From the NCBI RefSeq assembly GCF_000143415.4, contig NW_003314318.1, positions 829,390 through 893,389 of the forward strand: a stretch of DNA of 64,000 nt. The letters are read 5' to 3'. Both the position numbers and the translations under genes were made by a program. The notes below the pieces were generated by a model that did not search any database, was not told where the DNA came from, and was given only the letters and a program-made list of their open reading frames with translations. The stretch is from Selaginella moellendorffii. Lineage: Eukaryota; Streptophyta; Lycopodiopsida; Selaginellales; Selaginellaceae. Every line of letters starts with the position of its first letter. Position 1 is the stretch's first letter. Positions 1-10,752 of this stretch are shown here, piece by piece.

Positions 1-740
1 GAAAGCGAAGGACACCGAGAACCAATCCTTCAGTGAGATCCTGTACGAGGTAGAAACACACAAAGCGCGTGTTAGCTAAAAAGATAGAACCTTTGCTTTT
101 TTGCTTTCTTACGTGAAGCTGTGCTTGCAGGTGTTTGGCTTTGGTGGCGTTGGGATCGTGGTCGAAGTTCTTACGGACAATCCTAATCGCTCGGCGTGTC
201 AGATTCGAGAAGTGGTGAAGAAGTGTCGAGCCAAGATGGCTGGCTCCGGCTCGGTTCTCTTCGACTTCAAGCGAGCTGGTGTACTTTGCGTTAAAGCTGC
301 CGCAGACGTGAGTGCCGACGAGCTCTTTGTAGCAGCCACCGACGCTGGTGCCGAGGATGTCATTGAGCCTCCGGAAGACGAGGAAGCCTCCCTGGAAGAC
401 AGGTACACCAAAAGCTTTTTTGCTTTAGTGTCATAAAAGCAAAGCTTCTCTACACTTTTTCCAACAGGGTCTTCAAAGTGATAACAAAGGCGGAAGACTA
501 CATACCTGTAAAATCCAAGCTTGTAGAGGCCGGGTTCCCAATTAGCGTCGACTCGGGTCTAGAGCTCGTGTCAAACGCGCAAGTTGAGGTAACATATCGA
601 AACGCTAGTGCCTGATTTTGTTCCGACTGGGATGATGCTCCTAGGTTGATGATGAAGCGATGGAGTTGAACAAGGGTCTTATGGAAAAGCTACTGGAGCT
701 GGATGATGTGGACGCTGTTTATTCAAGTCAAAAGGCTTGA
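1..740 (+). CDS. YebC/TACO1-type translational activator, 3' part
   Basis: Four exons are visible: 1-49, 131-402, 468-588 and 645-740, with the stop at 738-740. The 5' end lies outside the window. The exons join in frame. They give the YebC signature with FGFGGVGIVVE and LTDNPNR, then a G-S-G-S-V-L-F-D-F stretch, an acidic mid-segment and the usual C-terminal ending in LDDVDAVYSS. Introns are 81, 65 and 56 bp. Family knowledge: YebC/TACO1 proteins act on translation (mitochondrial COX1 in animals) or as bacterial regulators, and in a plant an organellar location is likely. The targeting peptide would be upstream and is not seen. The gene converges on the next gene. Confidence 0.88.
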
Positions 741-1190
741 AGTATAACCGGTTCAGTGTCTGTAAGTGGACAGAGGAAACAAAGCAGCAAAGGTTCGAAA
801 CAAGAATTGAAAAACATACCTGATGCACAGCCTTAAAAATTATTTTCTTAGAATGAAAACCGTCGCGTAGAATTATGATTTTGTAAGATGCTAAACGACC
901 CCGCAATTTATAACTCCACAGTGTCCATTACCGGAGTATTTTTCTTGGAAGCCCTGCATGTGCTTGGCAGCCTGTGACTAGCGTTAATGTATACACTTGC
1001 AGTTTTAAAACCGGCTACATTCAACCAACCTTTCGGACGGCAAGAATCATCCCTCTTTTGCATTTGCGCAATCAATTTTTTCCGCGTTAGCTCTGATCCA
1101 AGCAAAAACTCGTTTAGTAAAAAGAAACAACACAGAGAAACAGAGAGAGAATCCTACTTCGCTTTTCAGATCTTGAAGCTCTTGGCTTTC
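741..1190. other. convergent intergenic gap
   Basis: This is the space between two converging genes. It has only short open frames without recognisable content and is probably shared 3' UTR sequence. I see no repeat or RNA gene in it. Confidence 0.5.
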
Positions 1191-2713
1191 TCATTTGTTG
1201 TTGGTAAGATTGTGTAAGATACAGGACTGATTATGCTCAACACGTATCATTTTCGATTTGATCGCCTCTGAGGTGAAAGTTATTATATGAGCAGTTTTAT
1301 CACGAGCTCGAGCCAACGTCTTTTTTAATTGTTTAGCATGTTTCTCAAAGAGCCTCTATCGATCAGTACAAATCCTGAGGTGCAACGAATATTTACCGAT
1401 CCACGTAGACTTTAGAACCGGTCATTAGAAAAAACCAACGTATACCTTCTGAAGGAAACCGAAAGCGTGCTATAGTTCTTGTTGGAACGGCAGCATCGTC
1501 CTGAGGCTTCCAAATAACGAGCTCCAAAGATGACGAGGAGAGCACTAAACCATCATAACTAGCTTAGCCGTACTTGTGAGTGTAACTCACCTTTGATCTC
1601 TTTGATATTCTTAAAATCAAAATCCATCTCTGCAGCGCCTTCAAACTCCTGTAAAGTTTGACGTCAGTAGCAACTTTGATTGTAATTGCACTCTCGTACT
1701 TTGCTTGGTGAGTTTCCACTCCGATATGCACCCATACTTCTTCGTGAGAAGTATGTTCGTTGCCATCGATGAAAACTTGTAAGGCTCGAAAAGAATAAAC
1801 GCTAAAGCACCTCTCACCTCTCGATGCTCCCAGGGACTCATTGACCAAGTTAACGAAGTTCCTAGTGCCGGTCTTGACATCTGGCCTTTTCATCTCGTGC
1901 ATGGATAGCATTGCCCTTTTCGCAGCATCGTCATCAACTATGTCCATGAGCCTCTTGTGTGCCCTTGTTAATTGAAAAAGCATCTCCGCAGCACTAGCTT
2001 GAAGTTGGAAGTCTCCACACTTCGGGAGTAAAACCTTGAAAAGCTTGTAGCTGCATGAAAACCTTAGAAACATAAAATGAAATGCATAGCCGAACTCACC
2101 ATCCAGTCACGTGAAGTATCAGAAACTTCTGGTTCTCGGCCGATCGAGTAATCAAGACACAGAGAGTCTCCACAGAAGCACGCTTGAGTTTTAAAGACCC
2201 CGACTTCAAGCCAACGTCAGAAGCCTAGTAATGAAGTGCTTCCCACAAAGAACTTTGCCTGTTAAGAACGAAAGAAAAAGGAAAATCACTAAGGCCTCAT
2301 CTCTACATACGACCGCTCACCTTAAGGATGATCGCTTAGATCTTCGATGGCAAACAAAAGCTGCAAATTCAACGACAAGACCTCCCTCCGAATGAAATCC
2401 ACAGTCACAAGATCATCACACACAGCTTCGCCAGCGCTTCCAAAAACTCCTCAGTCACGAGAATTGGAAAAGATTGAAGCTTGCTTCAGCAATTCCTCCA
2501 CGCGCCCATATAGTGCCGCCGCTGGAAGCCATGGATTTGGACCTGAAGAGCTGTGAGAAAGAATCGCTTATACCAAGAAACACTCACATTCTCCAGGACG
2601 CCGAGTAGCCGCGCGAGATCCAGCCCACCGATGAATTCCGATCGAATGCATTGATAATCTAAATCCCCGGCAGCTGGATCCGTCCGCGGCGACTCCATCG
2701 CGCTCTCATCCAC
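1191..2713 (-). CDS. probable SYCP2-like (armadillo/SLR-domain) meiotic chromosome-axis protein
   Basis: This is a multi-exon gene. It starts at 2713 (MDESAMESPRTDPAAG, then a helical segment LARLLGVLENV). An exon near 2100-2220 reads LKRASVETLCVLITRSAENQ and continues into the largest exon (about 1620-2073), which has FKVLLPKCGDFQLQASAAEM and then RNFVNLVNESLGASRGER followed by CFSVYSFRALQVFIDG. That layout, an ARM-like helical repeat followed by a beta-rich domain, resembles the N-terminal region of SYCP2/SYCP2L proteins of the meiotic axis. A last exon (about 1191-1355) is Lys/Arg-rich and helical and ends NLTNNK, as expected for a C-terminal coiled coil. The exon edges near 1560-1600 and 2310-2480 are not resolved, and a frame problem there is possible. 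The predicted protein is far shorter than animal SYCP2. The identity is inferred from pattern, not a search. Confidence 0.5.
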
Positions 2714-2815
2714 GAAAAACCCTAGCTAGCTCTGCACTGGGCGGGAAAACGATAGCACACGTCAAAGAATCGAGGCCGTCAAAGTGGCGTTTGTCAATTA
2801 ACGGTGGAGATCGTG

Positions 2816-4092
2816 CTACAAGGCAGGATAGAAGTAAGAGCTCGTAGCAAATCCCAGAAACAATAGACCTCCAATGAGCGCCACGGTTCTCTGTGATATT
2901 CTCATGGCGAGAATTCGACCGCCAACGACGGCAATGCTCGTACACACGGTGTGTCCAACGATCGCTCCCAGTGTAACTCCCACAGCGTTTTTGTGAGCAG
3001 CAAGCTAGAAAGACGAAAATTTTGAGCTGGATCAAGGAAAATCAATGCGAACTTAACTGCAATCGTTGCGATTTGGCTTCTATCTCCCCATTCCGCCAAA
3101 AACGTGAGGATGAACGACTGAAACGACCGGCAAAATGATCAGCCAGAGAATGAAAACTTGGAGTGTATCACCAAAACGTACCTCCAAAAAGATTGGAGTG
3201 CAAAACCTCGTGAAAAATTGTCGGACTCTTGACTTTCCATGCGTGCTGCCTTCCAGTTTCTCTTCCACCTGCGGGAACGAAGTTGGAAATGAGCGAGCAA
3301 AGCTTGGGTACCTCTCCGAGCTCGTTTTGTTTCTCGGTGACGCCAGACTTCCACGCTATATACAATAGCCGCAATCCAAAGAAAGTATACAACACTGCAA
3401 CAAGGGAAAACTGAGGAAAAGAAAGGATCGAAGAGAAATCCATACCAGTGGCAAAACTATTGACGTGCCTTCGCGAGATAAGATTGGGAACTATTCTTCC
3501 AAGAACAGTGGAGAAAACCTGTTCGCAAAAGAATAAAAGCACCTGAGTAAACAGCAAAGAAAGCTTGAAAGAACTTACAGTCATGAGAGCAAGCGCGGTG
3601 AGAGCTCCAGAAAGAACTATGGCTCGCGGATGCCTCATCGCCATTAGAGCTGCGATGATGAAAGTCTCGTCTCCAATCTACCAGAGGAGCACAAAAGAAT
3701 TAGGCCTAAAGCAGCAACCATTAGCAACGGAGAGTTCCGGGACGAGCAAACGTTACCTCGCTGACAATTATCATAGAAAAGCTCGAGAAAACAGCGTCGA
3801 GCAAACCATACCCGCTGAAAATCCCCGGTGCTTGGATCAAGGCCCCGGTGGAATTCATGGCTTCATCCATAGAAATCTAGAAGAGAACAAAAAATGGCAG
3901 CATTTTGGGAGTGATCAATCGATCTGGAAGGAAAGTATGCTTACCTGTGCTTTTCGCCAGCCTTGCGCCCACTGCGAAGAGCAAACACAAAAGAATGAGA
4001 AACACAAGCCGCCAATGCAGGCCTCGATCGAATCCAATCACCTCAAGCAGCGACGCCATCACGAGCGCGATCAAAATCCACTGCTTCCTCAT
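2816..4092 (-). CDS. GDT1-like protein (UPF0016/TMEM165 family cation/H+ transporter)
   Basis: The start codon is at 4092 and the stop at 2816-2818. The first exon encodes a hydrophobic leader (MRKQWILIALVMASLLEV). Later exons give the first UPF0016 signature SEIGDETFIIAALMAMRHP, then GRIVPNLISRRHVNSFA, then LYTFFGLRLLYIAWKS. An exon with EEKLEG and RQFFTRFCTPIFLE is followed by the second signature TFLAEWGDRSQIATI, and the C-terminus is SYFYPAL. The two EIGDET/EWGDRS motifs are the conserved acidic motifs that bind the transported cation. Family knowledge: plant homologues move Mn2+/Ca2+ against protons at Golgi, plastid or other endomembranes. The leader and the EIGDET variant fit the Golgi-type subfamily (inference). 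Introns are short. The gene sits about 100 bp upstream of the SYCP2-like gene on the same strand. Confidence 0.9.
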
Positions 4093-4227
4093 GGCGCCGG
4101 CTCCCAGAGCTCAGATCCTTAGATCCACTACCAGCATAACCCTAGCACAGATCTGGCCTTGGCGCCCAAAATCGCAGTCACTGACTAGCTACGCAAGAAA
4201 AAAAATGCCCTGTTTCTATTTCTAGGG

Positions 4228-6945
4228 TTAGGGTTCTTGGGCGTCTTCTTCCTCCGCGTCTTGGTCTTGGATCGTTTGGCAAATCTCGGGGATGGATTGG
4301 TCCAAATCGTCGGCCTGGGCGTTGGAGAGCAGCACATACGGCACCGCCGGACACTCGGATTGCTCCTCCATAGCCACGAGCTTCCTGGCGATGCGCTTAG
4401 CGCGCTTGACATCCTTGTGGTTCTTGCAAGCGCCCAGTAGAGTGGTGAGCACCACCACATTGGGCTGGAATGGCATCGTCTCCATCAATTCCTCGGCCTC
4501 GTCTAGCCGCCCAGTTCGTCCCAGGCAGTCGACCAGGATTACAAAGTGGAACACTCCCGGGGTGAGGTGATAGTCTTGGATCATCGATCCAAAGTGGCGA
4601 TATCCATCCTCCTGGAGGCCCGAGTGGCTACAGCAATTCAAGACGTTCACGAACGTCACGGCCTCTGGATTCCTCCCGTCCAGCTGCATCGCCAAGAACA
4701 GCTCCAGCGCCTCGATCCAGTGGCCATTGCTCGCGCAGCTCGCGATCATCGCGTTCCAGCTGATCACGTCCACCACCTCGCGGCCATCGTGCAGCAGCAT
4801 CGCCTGGAAGATCTCGCGAGCTCGACCCACTCGCCCACACCTCCCATACATGTTGATGAGCGCGGTGGCCACGATCACGTCGGTGTCCAATCCAGATTCC
4901 ACCACCAGCGCGTGGATGATCCGCGCCTGGGCGATCGCCGCGGCGCTCGCAATCGCCTCCACGACGCTCACGAACGTCGTCACGTCGGGCCTGGCCGATC
5001 CATCGAGATCCATGAGCCGGAAGAGCTCCAGCCCCAGCTCGCCGCGATCGCTCAGCCCGTACGCGTTGATCATCGTGTTCCAGGAGATCACGTCTCGCTC
5101 GGGCGCTCGATCGAAGAGCTCCCTGGCCTCCAGAGCTTCGCGCGCGATGCCATGCGCCTGGATCATCGTGTTCCAGCTCATGAGATCGCGCTCGGGGAGC
5201 CTGTCAAAGATGGATCTCGCGCGGATGGATTGGCCGAGCTGGGCGTAGCCAGCGAGGAGCGCGTTCCAAGTTACTCCATCGCGCGTGGGCATGCTCTCCA
5301 CGATCTGGCTCGCGGCGACCACGAACTTGCTCTGGGCCAGCGACGAGACGATCGAGTTGAGCGTGACAAGAGTCCAGTGTGGCATTCGATCAAAGGCGAG
5401 CTTTACGAGCTCGATCTTTCCGCTGCTCGAGTAGCCATTGAGCATCGCGGTCCAGGAGATCACACTCCGGCTGGGCATCTGATCAAAGACCAGCTTCGCC
5501 TCCGCCGATCGAGCGTGAGCTCCATAGACGCAGATCATCGCGGTCCAAGAGACGTGATCCTTCTCGGGCATCGACTGGAAGAGATCGCGAGCTTCTTCCA
5601 ACCGGCCATTCTCGCTCAGAGATTGGAGGAGAGTGTTCCAGGTGACAACGCTCCTGGATGGGATCTTGCGGAAGAGGGCGATTGCCGGGGAGAAATCGCT
5701 GCTCTGGGCGTAAGACGCAATCGCGATGTTCCAGGAGACGACGTCGCGGAGTCGCATGAGCGAGTGGAAGATCTCCCGCGCTCGATCGAGCTCGCCGTTC
5801 TGGGCGAATGCTCGAAACATCGCGTTGCAAGACGAGGTTCCTCGCTGCGGCATTCTCTCGAAGATCTGGAGCGCGCTCTTGGCGTCGCAGCAAAGGCCAT
5901 AGCCGGTGAGCATCGCGTTACAAGATAGCACATCGCGGGTGGGCATCTCGCGAAAGAGTTTGCTCGCGTGATCCATATGCCCGGCTTGGGCATAGGCGTG
6001 GATCATCGCGTTCCAAGTCACGACGCTCTTCTCTGCCATGGAATCGAAGAACCAGCGCGCTCGATCGAGCTCGCCACCGTGAAGAAACGCCACCATCATC
6101 GAAGTGGACGTGATCACATTGCGCTGCTCCATGCGATCAAACACCGCGATCGCTCTTCCCAGATGCCCGTGCTGGGCATACGCCCCGATCATTGCGTTTC
6201 CAGCCACCACGTCTTCCTCGGGCATTCGATCGAACAGCGTCTTGGCCTCTTCCAGATGCCCCTTTAGACCATAGCCTTGGATGGCAATGTTCCAGGAGAG
6301 AATGCTCAGCTGTGGCATCCTCTCAAACACAAGCCCCGCCCGATCCTCTCGCCCGCTCTGCGCGAAAGCGTTCATCAAGACGTTCCAGGAGATGTGATCC
6401 CTGTGAGGAATCCTGTGGAAGAAATCGATGGCGTGGTCGAGATCTTGGAGCACGCTCATCACGGTATTCCAGGAGATTGCGTCGTGCTCCGGCATCCTGT
6501 CAAGGAGCCAGAGGCAGCAATCCATATGCCCGTTTCGCGCATACGCTTGGATCATCGTGTTCCAAGTGACCACAGACCTCTGTGGCGCGATCTCGAAGAT
6601 CTCTCGCGCCGACTCCACCATGCCGGCATGGGTGTAGGCGACGATCATGTTATTCCACGAGAAGACATTGGGGCGATCCAGCCGCTGGAATGCCGATCGC
6701 GCCTCCTGGAAGCTCTCGCATTTGGTGTACATGTGAACGAGGAGATTGCCCTGTAGGGTCTGTGAATCCATGCCATGATCGGCGAGCACGGCATGGATTC
6801 GCCGCCCCTCGAGCAGCGCCTTGGATCCGGCGCACTGCCGCAAGAGAAACGCGCAGAGATTTCCATCCGGATCGCGCCGCTGCTGCTCGATTTGCCGCAC
6901 GGCCTCGCGCAAATCAGCTCGTTTCAATGCCTCGCCATGCCTCAT
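4228..6945 (-). CDS. PLS-class pentatricopeptide repeat protein, 905 aa
   Basis: This is a single intronless frame. After an N-terminal leader (MRHGEALKRADLREAVRQI) there are about twenty-five 31-36-residue repeats with the recurring SWN(T/A)MI, A(Q/R)xGH and FDRMP signatures, for example VVTWNTMIQAYARNGH and DVISWNTMINAYG. The last part (ALINMYGRCGRVGRA, then CCSHSGL) leads into an E-type segment (MPFQPNVVVLTTLLGACK) and ends in an acidic tail, AEEEDAQEP. There is no DYW deaminase domain. Family knowledge: such proteins bind organellar RNA, often as editing specificity factors that recruit a DYW partner. Its 5' end faces the TOM40 gene across about 200 bp. Antisense open frames over this locus are composition shadows. 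Confidence 0.93.
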   Translation of the reverse strand: MRHGEALKRADLREAVRQIEQQRRDPDGNLCAFLLRQCAGSKALLEGRRIHAVLADHGMDSQTLQGNLLVHMYTKCESFQEARSAFQRLDRPNVFSWNNMIVAYTHAGMVESAREIFEIAPQRSVVTWNTMIQAYARNGHMDCCLWLLDRMPEHDAISWNTVMSVLQDLDHAIDFFHRIPHRDHISWNVLMNAFAQSGREDRAGLVFERMPQLSILSWNIAIQGYGLKGHLEEAKTLFDRMPEEDVVAGNAMIGAYAQHGHLGRAIAVFDRMEQRNVITSTSMMVAFLHGGELDRARWFFDSMAEKSVVTWNAMIHAYAQAGHMDHASKLFREMPTRDVLSCNAMLTGYGLCCDAKSALQIFERMPQRGTSSCNAMFRAFAQNGELDRAREIFHSLMRLRDVVSWNIAIASYAQSSDFSPAIALFRKIPSRSVVTWNTLLQSLSENGRLEEARDLFQSMPEKDHVSWTAMICVYGAHARSAEAKLVFDQMPSRSVISWTAMLNGYSSSGKIELVKLAFDRMPHWTLVTLNSIVSSLAQSKFVVAASQIVESMPTRDGVTWNALLAGYAQLGQSIRARSIFDRLPERDLMSWNTMIQAHGIAREALEARELFDRAPERDVISWNTMINAYGLSDRGELGLELFRLMDLDGSARPDVTTFVSVVEAIASAAAIAQARIIHALVVESGLDTDVIVATALINMYGRCGRVGRAREIFQAMLLHDGREVVDVISWNAMIASCASNGHWIEALELFLAMQLDGRNPEAVTFVNVLNCCSHSGLQEDGYRHFGSMIQDYHLTPGVFHFVILVDCLGRTGRLDEAEELMETMPFQPNVVVLTTLLGACKNHKDVKRAKRIARKLVAMEEQSECPAVPYVLLSNAQADDLDQSIPEICQTIQDQDAEEEDAQEP

Positions 6946-7019
6946 GCATTGGGAAAACGAATCTAGAGGGCGCTTATAAAGAGATTCGAACCCGGGCGGG
7001 CAAAGATTTTATAGCTATG

Positions 7020-7045
7020 GCCACAAAACCCTAACCCTAACTTTT
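7020..7045. promoter_or_regulatory. telo-box cluster in a divergent promoter
   Basis: Tandem telo-box sequence (AAACCCTAACCCTAAC) lies in the roughly 200-bp gap between the divergent PPR gene (start 6945) and TOM40 (start 7143). Telo-boxes are established plant promoter elements of translation and organelle-biogenesis genes. A second CCCTAGGG-like motif follows near 7058. Confidence 0.55.
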
Positions 7046-7142
7046 GGTGTTTGATTGCCCTAGGGTTTAGGCGCTTTCGCGTGCCCGGGCAGCTATGGAG
7101 GTCTGAGAGAGCCGCTCGCGCAGCTCCAATCCGGTGTGGGAA

Positions 7143-8684
7143 ATGGGAAGCAATCTATCGCACGCTGCCGCGCCGCCGCCTCCGCCAGTTGCGACGCCGG
7201 ACAAGATTTCGCCGCAGCCCCCAGCAGCTCCCCCGGCCAAGGAGGATGAGAAGCCAGATGCTAAGGTCGACTACTTCAATCTCCCGTGCCCTGTCAAGTA
7301 TGAGGAAATCCAGCGGGAGGTGTCCAGTAAGTAGCGATTTCCATGGCTGCATTGTCTCATCGCGTGTTCTTCCAGTGGCTCTGAAGCCAGATCTCTTCGA
7401 GGGCCTAAGATTCGATTTCAACAGGCCATTGAATGAGGTGTTCTCTCTGAGCCACAGGTATCAAGATTTTCTTTTTATATTTCTTGTAAAAATCCAATCT
7501 TTACAGTGTCTTGATGGGATCCATAGAAGTTCCACAGCAATCCCCGCAAATCGTCAAAGTTCCCAGCGCGCACTATGAATTTGGTGCGAACTTCTTGAGC
7601 CCGCGGGTTTGTTTTCTCTTCAAATGTTTTGGTAAATCTAGCTGAGTGTCTTGGAATGCCAGCTTTTTCTTGTAGGACGAGTTTTAACGGATGGAAGGCT
7701 GAATGCCCGTGTGAAAGCCGACTTCACGGAAAACTTCTCCATGAGGCTGAACGCCCAGGTACGATATAACGATTCCATCTCCTTCCGGCATTTGTAGACG
7801 TTTCTAATGCGTTTCTTGTCCATGGCAGTTAACCAACGAGCCACACTTTTCACAGGGAATGTTCCAGTTCGACTACAAGGTCAGCCTCCAATCTTTATGT
7901 TATTTTACTCTTCTAAGAGTCGAAATGCAGGGCAAAGACTACCAAACGCAGTTCCAGTTTGGCAACAGAGCATTTTATGGAGCAAATTATATACAGGTAA
8001 AGTGGCCGTGATTTCGAAGAAAGATTTTCTCAGTGTGGTTTTTGACTTCCAGAGCATCACTCCTAGCTTAGCTCTCGGCGGTGAGGTGTTTTGGGTTGGT
8101 CACCAAAGAAAATCTGGTCTTGGACTTGCTGCGCGCTACAGCAACGATAAAGTGGTTAGTTCTCTTTTCCTTGTATTTTTCCAAGTCGAAGTATATCTAT
8201 GATTCATTTTGTTGGCTTTCCAGATTGCCACTGGTCAAGTTGCGACTACGGGAATGGTGTCATTAACTTATGTTCAAAGGGTGTCGCAAAAGGTAAAAAA
8301 TATTCTTCTTTTCTCCGTTAATCAAACGAGAACTTCCAGGTGAACTTAGCGACGGATTTTCTATATAACGCGCTCACGAAGGAAGCCATAACAAGCATTG
8401 GCTACGACTACATTTTGCGACAGGTAAGTCGCTTCTAGATTTGAGCAGCTCTTCATGCATTTTTTCGGCAGAGTCGTGTGAGAGGCAGGCTCGACACGAA
8501 CGGCTGCGTGGCCGCTTTCTTGGAGGAAAGACTCAACGTCGGCGTTACGTTTCTCCTGTCGGCGGAGGTTTGCATCGCCGCCATTGTCAATACTTCCTTG
8601 CTAACTCCCGTGCTGCTGGCTGCCCAGATTGATCACTGGAAGAAAGACTACAAGTTTGGTTTCGGGTTGACGGTTGGGGAGTGA
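7143..8684 (+). CDS. TOM40: TOM40, mitochondrial outer-membrane import channel
   Basis: About ten short exons separated by introns of 45-80 bp encode a plant-type TOM40. The N-terminus is Pro-rich ([15 protein letters not shown]). It is followed by [138 protein letters not shown], and a last strand, [15 protein letters not shown], with the stop at 8682-8684. ATG 7143 is used rather than the in-frame GTG at 7134. Family knowledge: TOM40 is a 19-strand beta-barrel that forms the general protein entry gate of mitochondria. I see no frame damage. Confidence 0.95.
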
Positions 8685-8906
8685 CAGAGATTCTTTTTTC
8701 TTTCTCGGACAAGTTTGAGTCTTTAAAACCAGGGAGTGGCCCGTCCGCCAGATTTTGAAGAGCGTCCCGCAAGTACGCTTCCTTCTTCTGCTAGCTTAGT
8801 GTAAGCAATTCAATTCCTCGTTCCTTTCCTTTTGCTTGTGTAGTTCTATGCTATATAACACGGCCGCGGTAATAAGCAAGGACAGACTACTACGTTCCAA
8901 GCAGTC

Positions 8907-10643
8907 TTATAGTTTGTGAGAAGCTTGCGTTACAAACTTTTGGTCTCTAACTCTTTGCTCGAGCTTGTGATTTTTCCAGGCTCCCAGCAAGCACGTCCAC
9001 TCGGTAGCGTCTGGAGCAAATGGCATGCTCGTCGCGACGTCCCTGGCAGTGTCAAGGAATCCCGACCTTGCCAGGAGATCCACCACGCAGCAGTAGTGCT
9101 GCTTGGTCGGCTCGATCTGGAAGTCACTCACCATGGATGCGAAGAACTCCTGGGCTCTCTCCAAATCCCCGGCGCGGCTACACGCGATCAACACTGCCGC
9201 AAAGGCTGCTCCATCCGGCGGCGCTTGGAACGTCGCTGCCATGGAACTCACGAGGCTGAAAGCGTCGAGAGGATCTTTGCCGTGGTGTGCGTACGCGGCG
9301 AGCATCGAGTTCCAGATCGCTACTCCATCGAGCTTTGGGACTCTGTCGAAGATCTGGCGCGCTCGATCGACGTGCCCTTGCTGCGCGTACGCGGCGATGA
9401 GCGAAGCCCACGAGATCTCGTCCCTGTTCCTCGCGTTTCGATCGAACACATCCCTGGCGGCTTGGAAGTGGCCGCTGTGAGCGTAGGCGCTGAAGAGCGT
9501 GTTCCAGGAGAAGGAATCTGGGGCTGGAATTCGATCGAAGAGCTGCTGGGCTTGCTCCAAATCGCCCTCTTGCGCTCGCAGCGAGAGCGCTAGATTCGAG
9601 CTCACGAGGTCGTGCGCAGGCATCCCGCGAGAGAAGAAATCCAGCGCTTGGCGCGTATGCCCGGCCTGGGCATACGAGCAAAGCATCGTCTTCCACGAGA
9701 CAAGATCATGCCGAGGCATTCGACCAAAGATCCGCGATCGCTGGCTGTGCGTCGCGGCGGCGAGGATCGCATTCCACGAGACGAGATTGTGCTCGGGCAT
9801 CCTCGCGAAGATCTCCTCAACCTCCTCCTGGTATAGTCCCGATTGGGCATACGCGCCAAGAACAGTCGTCCACGAGATCACGTCCCGTTGGGGCATTGCT
9901 CGATCGAAGCACTCCCGGAGAAGATCTAGACGATTTCCCTGCGCGAATGCCTGGAGCAGCGAGTTCCAAGAGACCAAGTTCGTCTCTGGCATACTCTGGG
10001 AGAAGAATCGCTGGGCTTCTCCAAAATGTCCAGCACGGGCATATGCTGCAAGCATGGAGTTCCAGGAAACTAGATTGTACTGCGGCATCGCATCGAAGAC
10101 CCACTTCGAATCGACCAGATTACATTTTTGAGAGAGTGCTGCCTGGATGGAAGTCCATATCACAAGATCCCTGTGTGGAATTCCCAGGAACAATTGCCAT
10201 GCTTCCTCAAAATGCCCGGCTTGGGCCAATGCGCAAAGCATCGTGTTCGATGACACTGCGTCCCAGAGTGGCATTCTATCGAAGATCTCTCTGGCGCCGT
10301 GAAGATCTCCAATGTCGGCACAAGAACCCAGCATCGCGGTCCAGGCCACGAGAGTTTTCCCCGGCATCGAATCGAAAATCTCTCTTGCGTTGTCGAAATG
10401 CCCGTTCTTGGAGTATGCCAAGAACATGAAAACCCAGGAGAAGGAATCCCTGCTGCTGGTGGCGATCTCGTCGAAAACCTGGCGCGCCATCGCCGGGCTC
10501 CCGATCCGCCCATACATTTGGATCAGTCGATTGTGGACGAAGGTATCGGCCCTGCGGAGATTTCGCTTAGCGAGCGCGTGGATCTCGGTGGCCTCGGACA
10601 AGCTGCCGCAGGAATCGATGAGTTCCAGAAGATCTTGACGCAT
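8907..10643 (-). CDS. PLS-class pentatricopeptide repeat protein, 578 aa
   Basis: This intronless frame starts MRQDLLELIDSCGSLSEA and then HALAKRNLRRADTFVHNRLI. Roughly sixteen repeats follow with the MPxxDLVSWNxML and YAQxGH patterns of lycophyte PLS PPRs, for example NLVSWNSLLQAFAQGNR and HDLVSWKTMLCSYAQAGH. The C-terminal part MPFAPDATEWTCLLGAWKNH is the start of an E-type motif, but the protein stops shortly after it (VTQASHKL). No DYW domain is present. The likely role is organellar RNA binding. The gene is tail-to-tail with TOM40 and head-to-head with the EF-hand gene, whose start codon is only 109 bp away. Confidence 0.92.
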   Translation of the reverse strand: MRQDLLELIDSCGSLSEATEIHALAKRNLRRADTFVHNRLIQMYGRIGSPAMARQVFDEIATSSRDSFSWVFMFLAYSKNGHFDNAREIFDSMPGKTLVAWTAMLGSCADIGDLHGAREIFDRMPLWDAVSSNTMLCALAQAGHFEEAWQLFLGIPHRDLVIWTSIQAALSQKCNLVDSKWVFDAMPQYNLVSWNSMLAAYARAGHFGEAQRFFSQSMPETNLVSWNSLLQAFAQGNRLDLLRECFDRAMPQRDVISWTTVLGAYAQSGLYQEEVEEIFARMPEHNLVSWNAILAAATHSQRSRIFGRMPRHDLVSWKTMLCSYAQAGHTRQALDFFSRGMPAHDLVSSNLALSLRAQEGDLEQAQQLFDRIPAPDSFSWNTLFSAYAHSGHFQAARDVFDRNARNRDEISWASLIAAYAQQGHVDRARQIFDRVPKLDGVAIWNSMLAAYAHHGKDPLDAFSLVSSMAATFQAPPDGAAFAAVLIACSRAGDLERAQEFFASMVSDFQIEPTKQHYCCVVDLLARSGFLDTARDVATSMPFAPDATEWTCLLGAWKNHKLEQRVRDQKFVTQASHKL

Positions 10644-10752
10644 CCAAAAGCCAGGTCGATGGAAATTTCGCGCGCCTAGAAAGTTCTACCTAGAGAATCT
10701 CCCTAGAGAAGAAAATGTCAAAGCTTAGGAAGAGCCCTAATTCTTCGTGGGT

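Noticed and set aside
2816-4092. EIGDET as a mutated UPF0016 motif
   Set aside because: The Glu at the usual Lys/Arg position goes with the FIIAALMAMRHP context and, as I recall, is normal for one plant subfamily, so I do not count it as damage.
3565-4122. 185-codon + strand frame over the GDT1-like gene
   Set aside because: It is antisense to exons with clear UPF0016 motifs.
4546-5928. 460-codon + strand frame opposite the first PPR gene
   Set aside because: It is antisense to regular PPR repeats, is low in complexity and has no domain; the many other long frames over 4.2-7 kb and 8.9-10.6 kb are the same kind of shadow.
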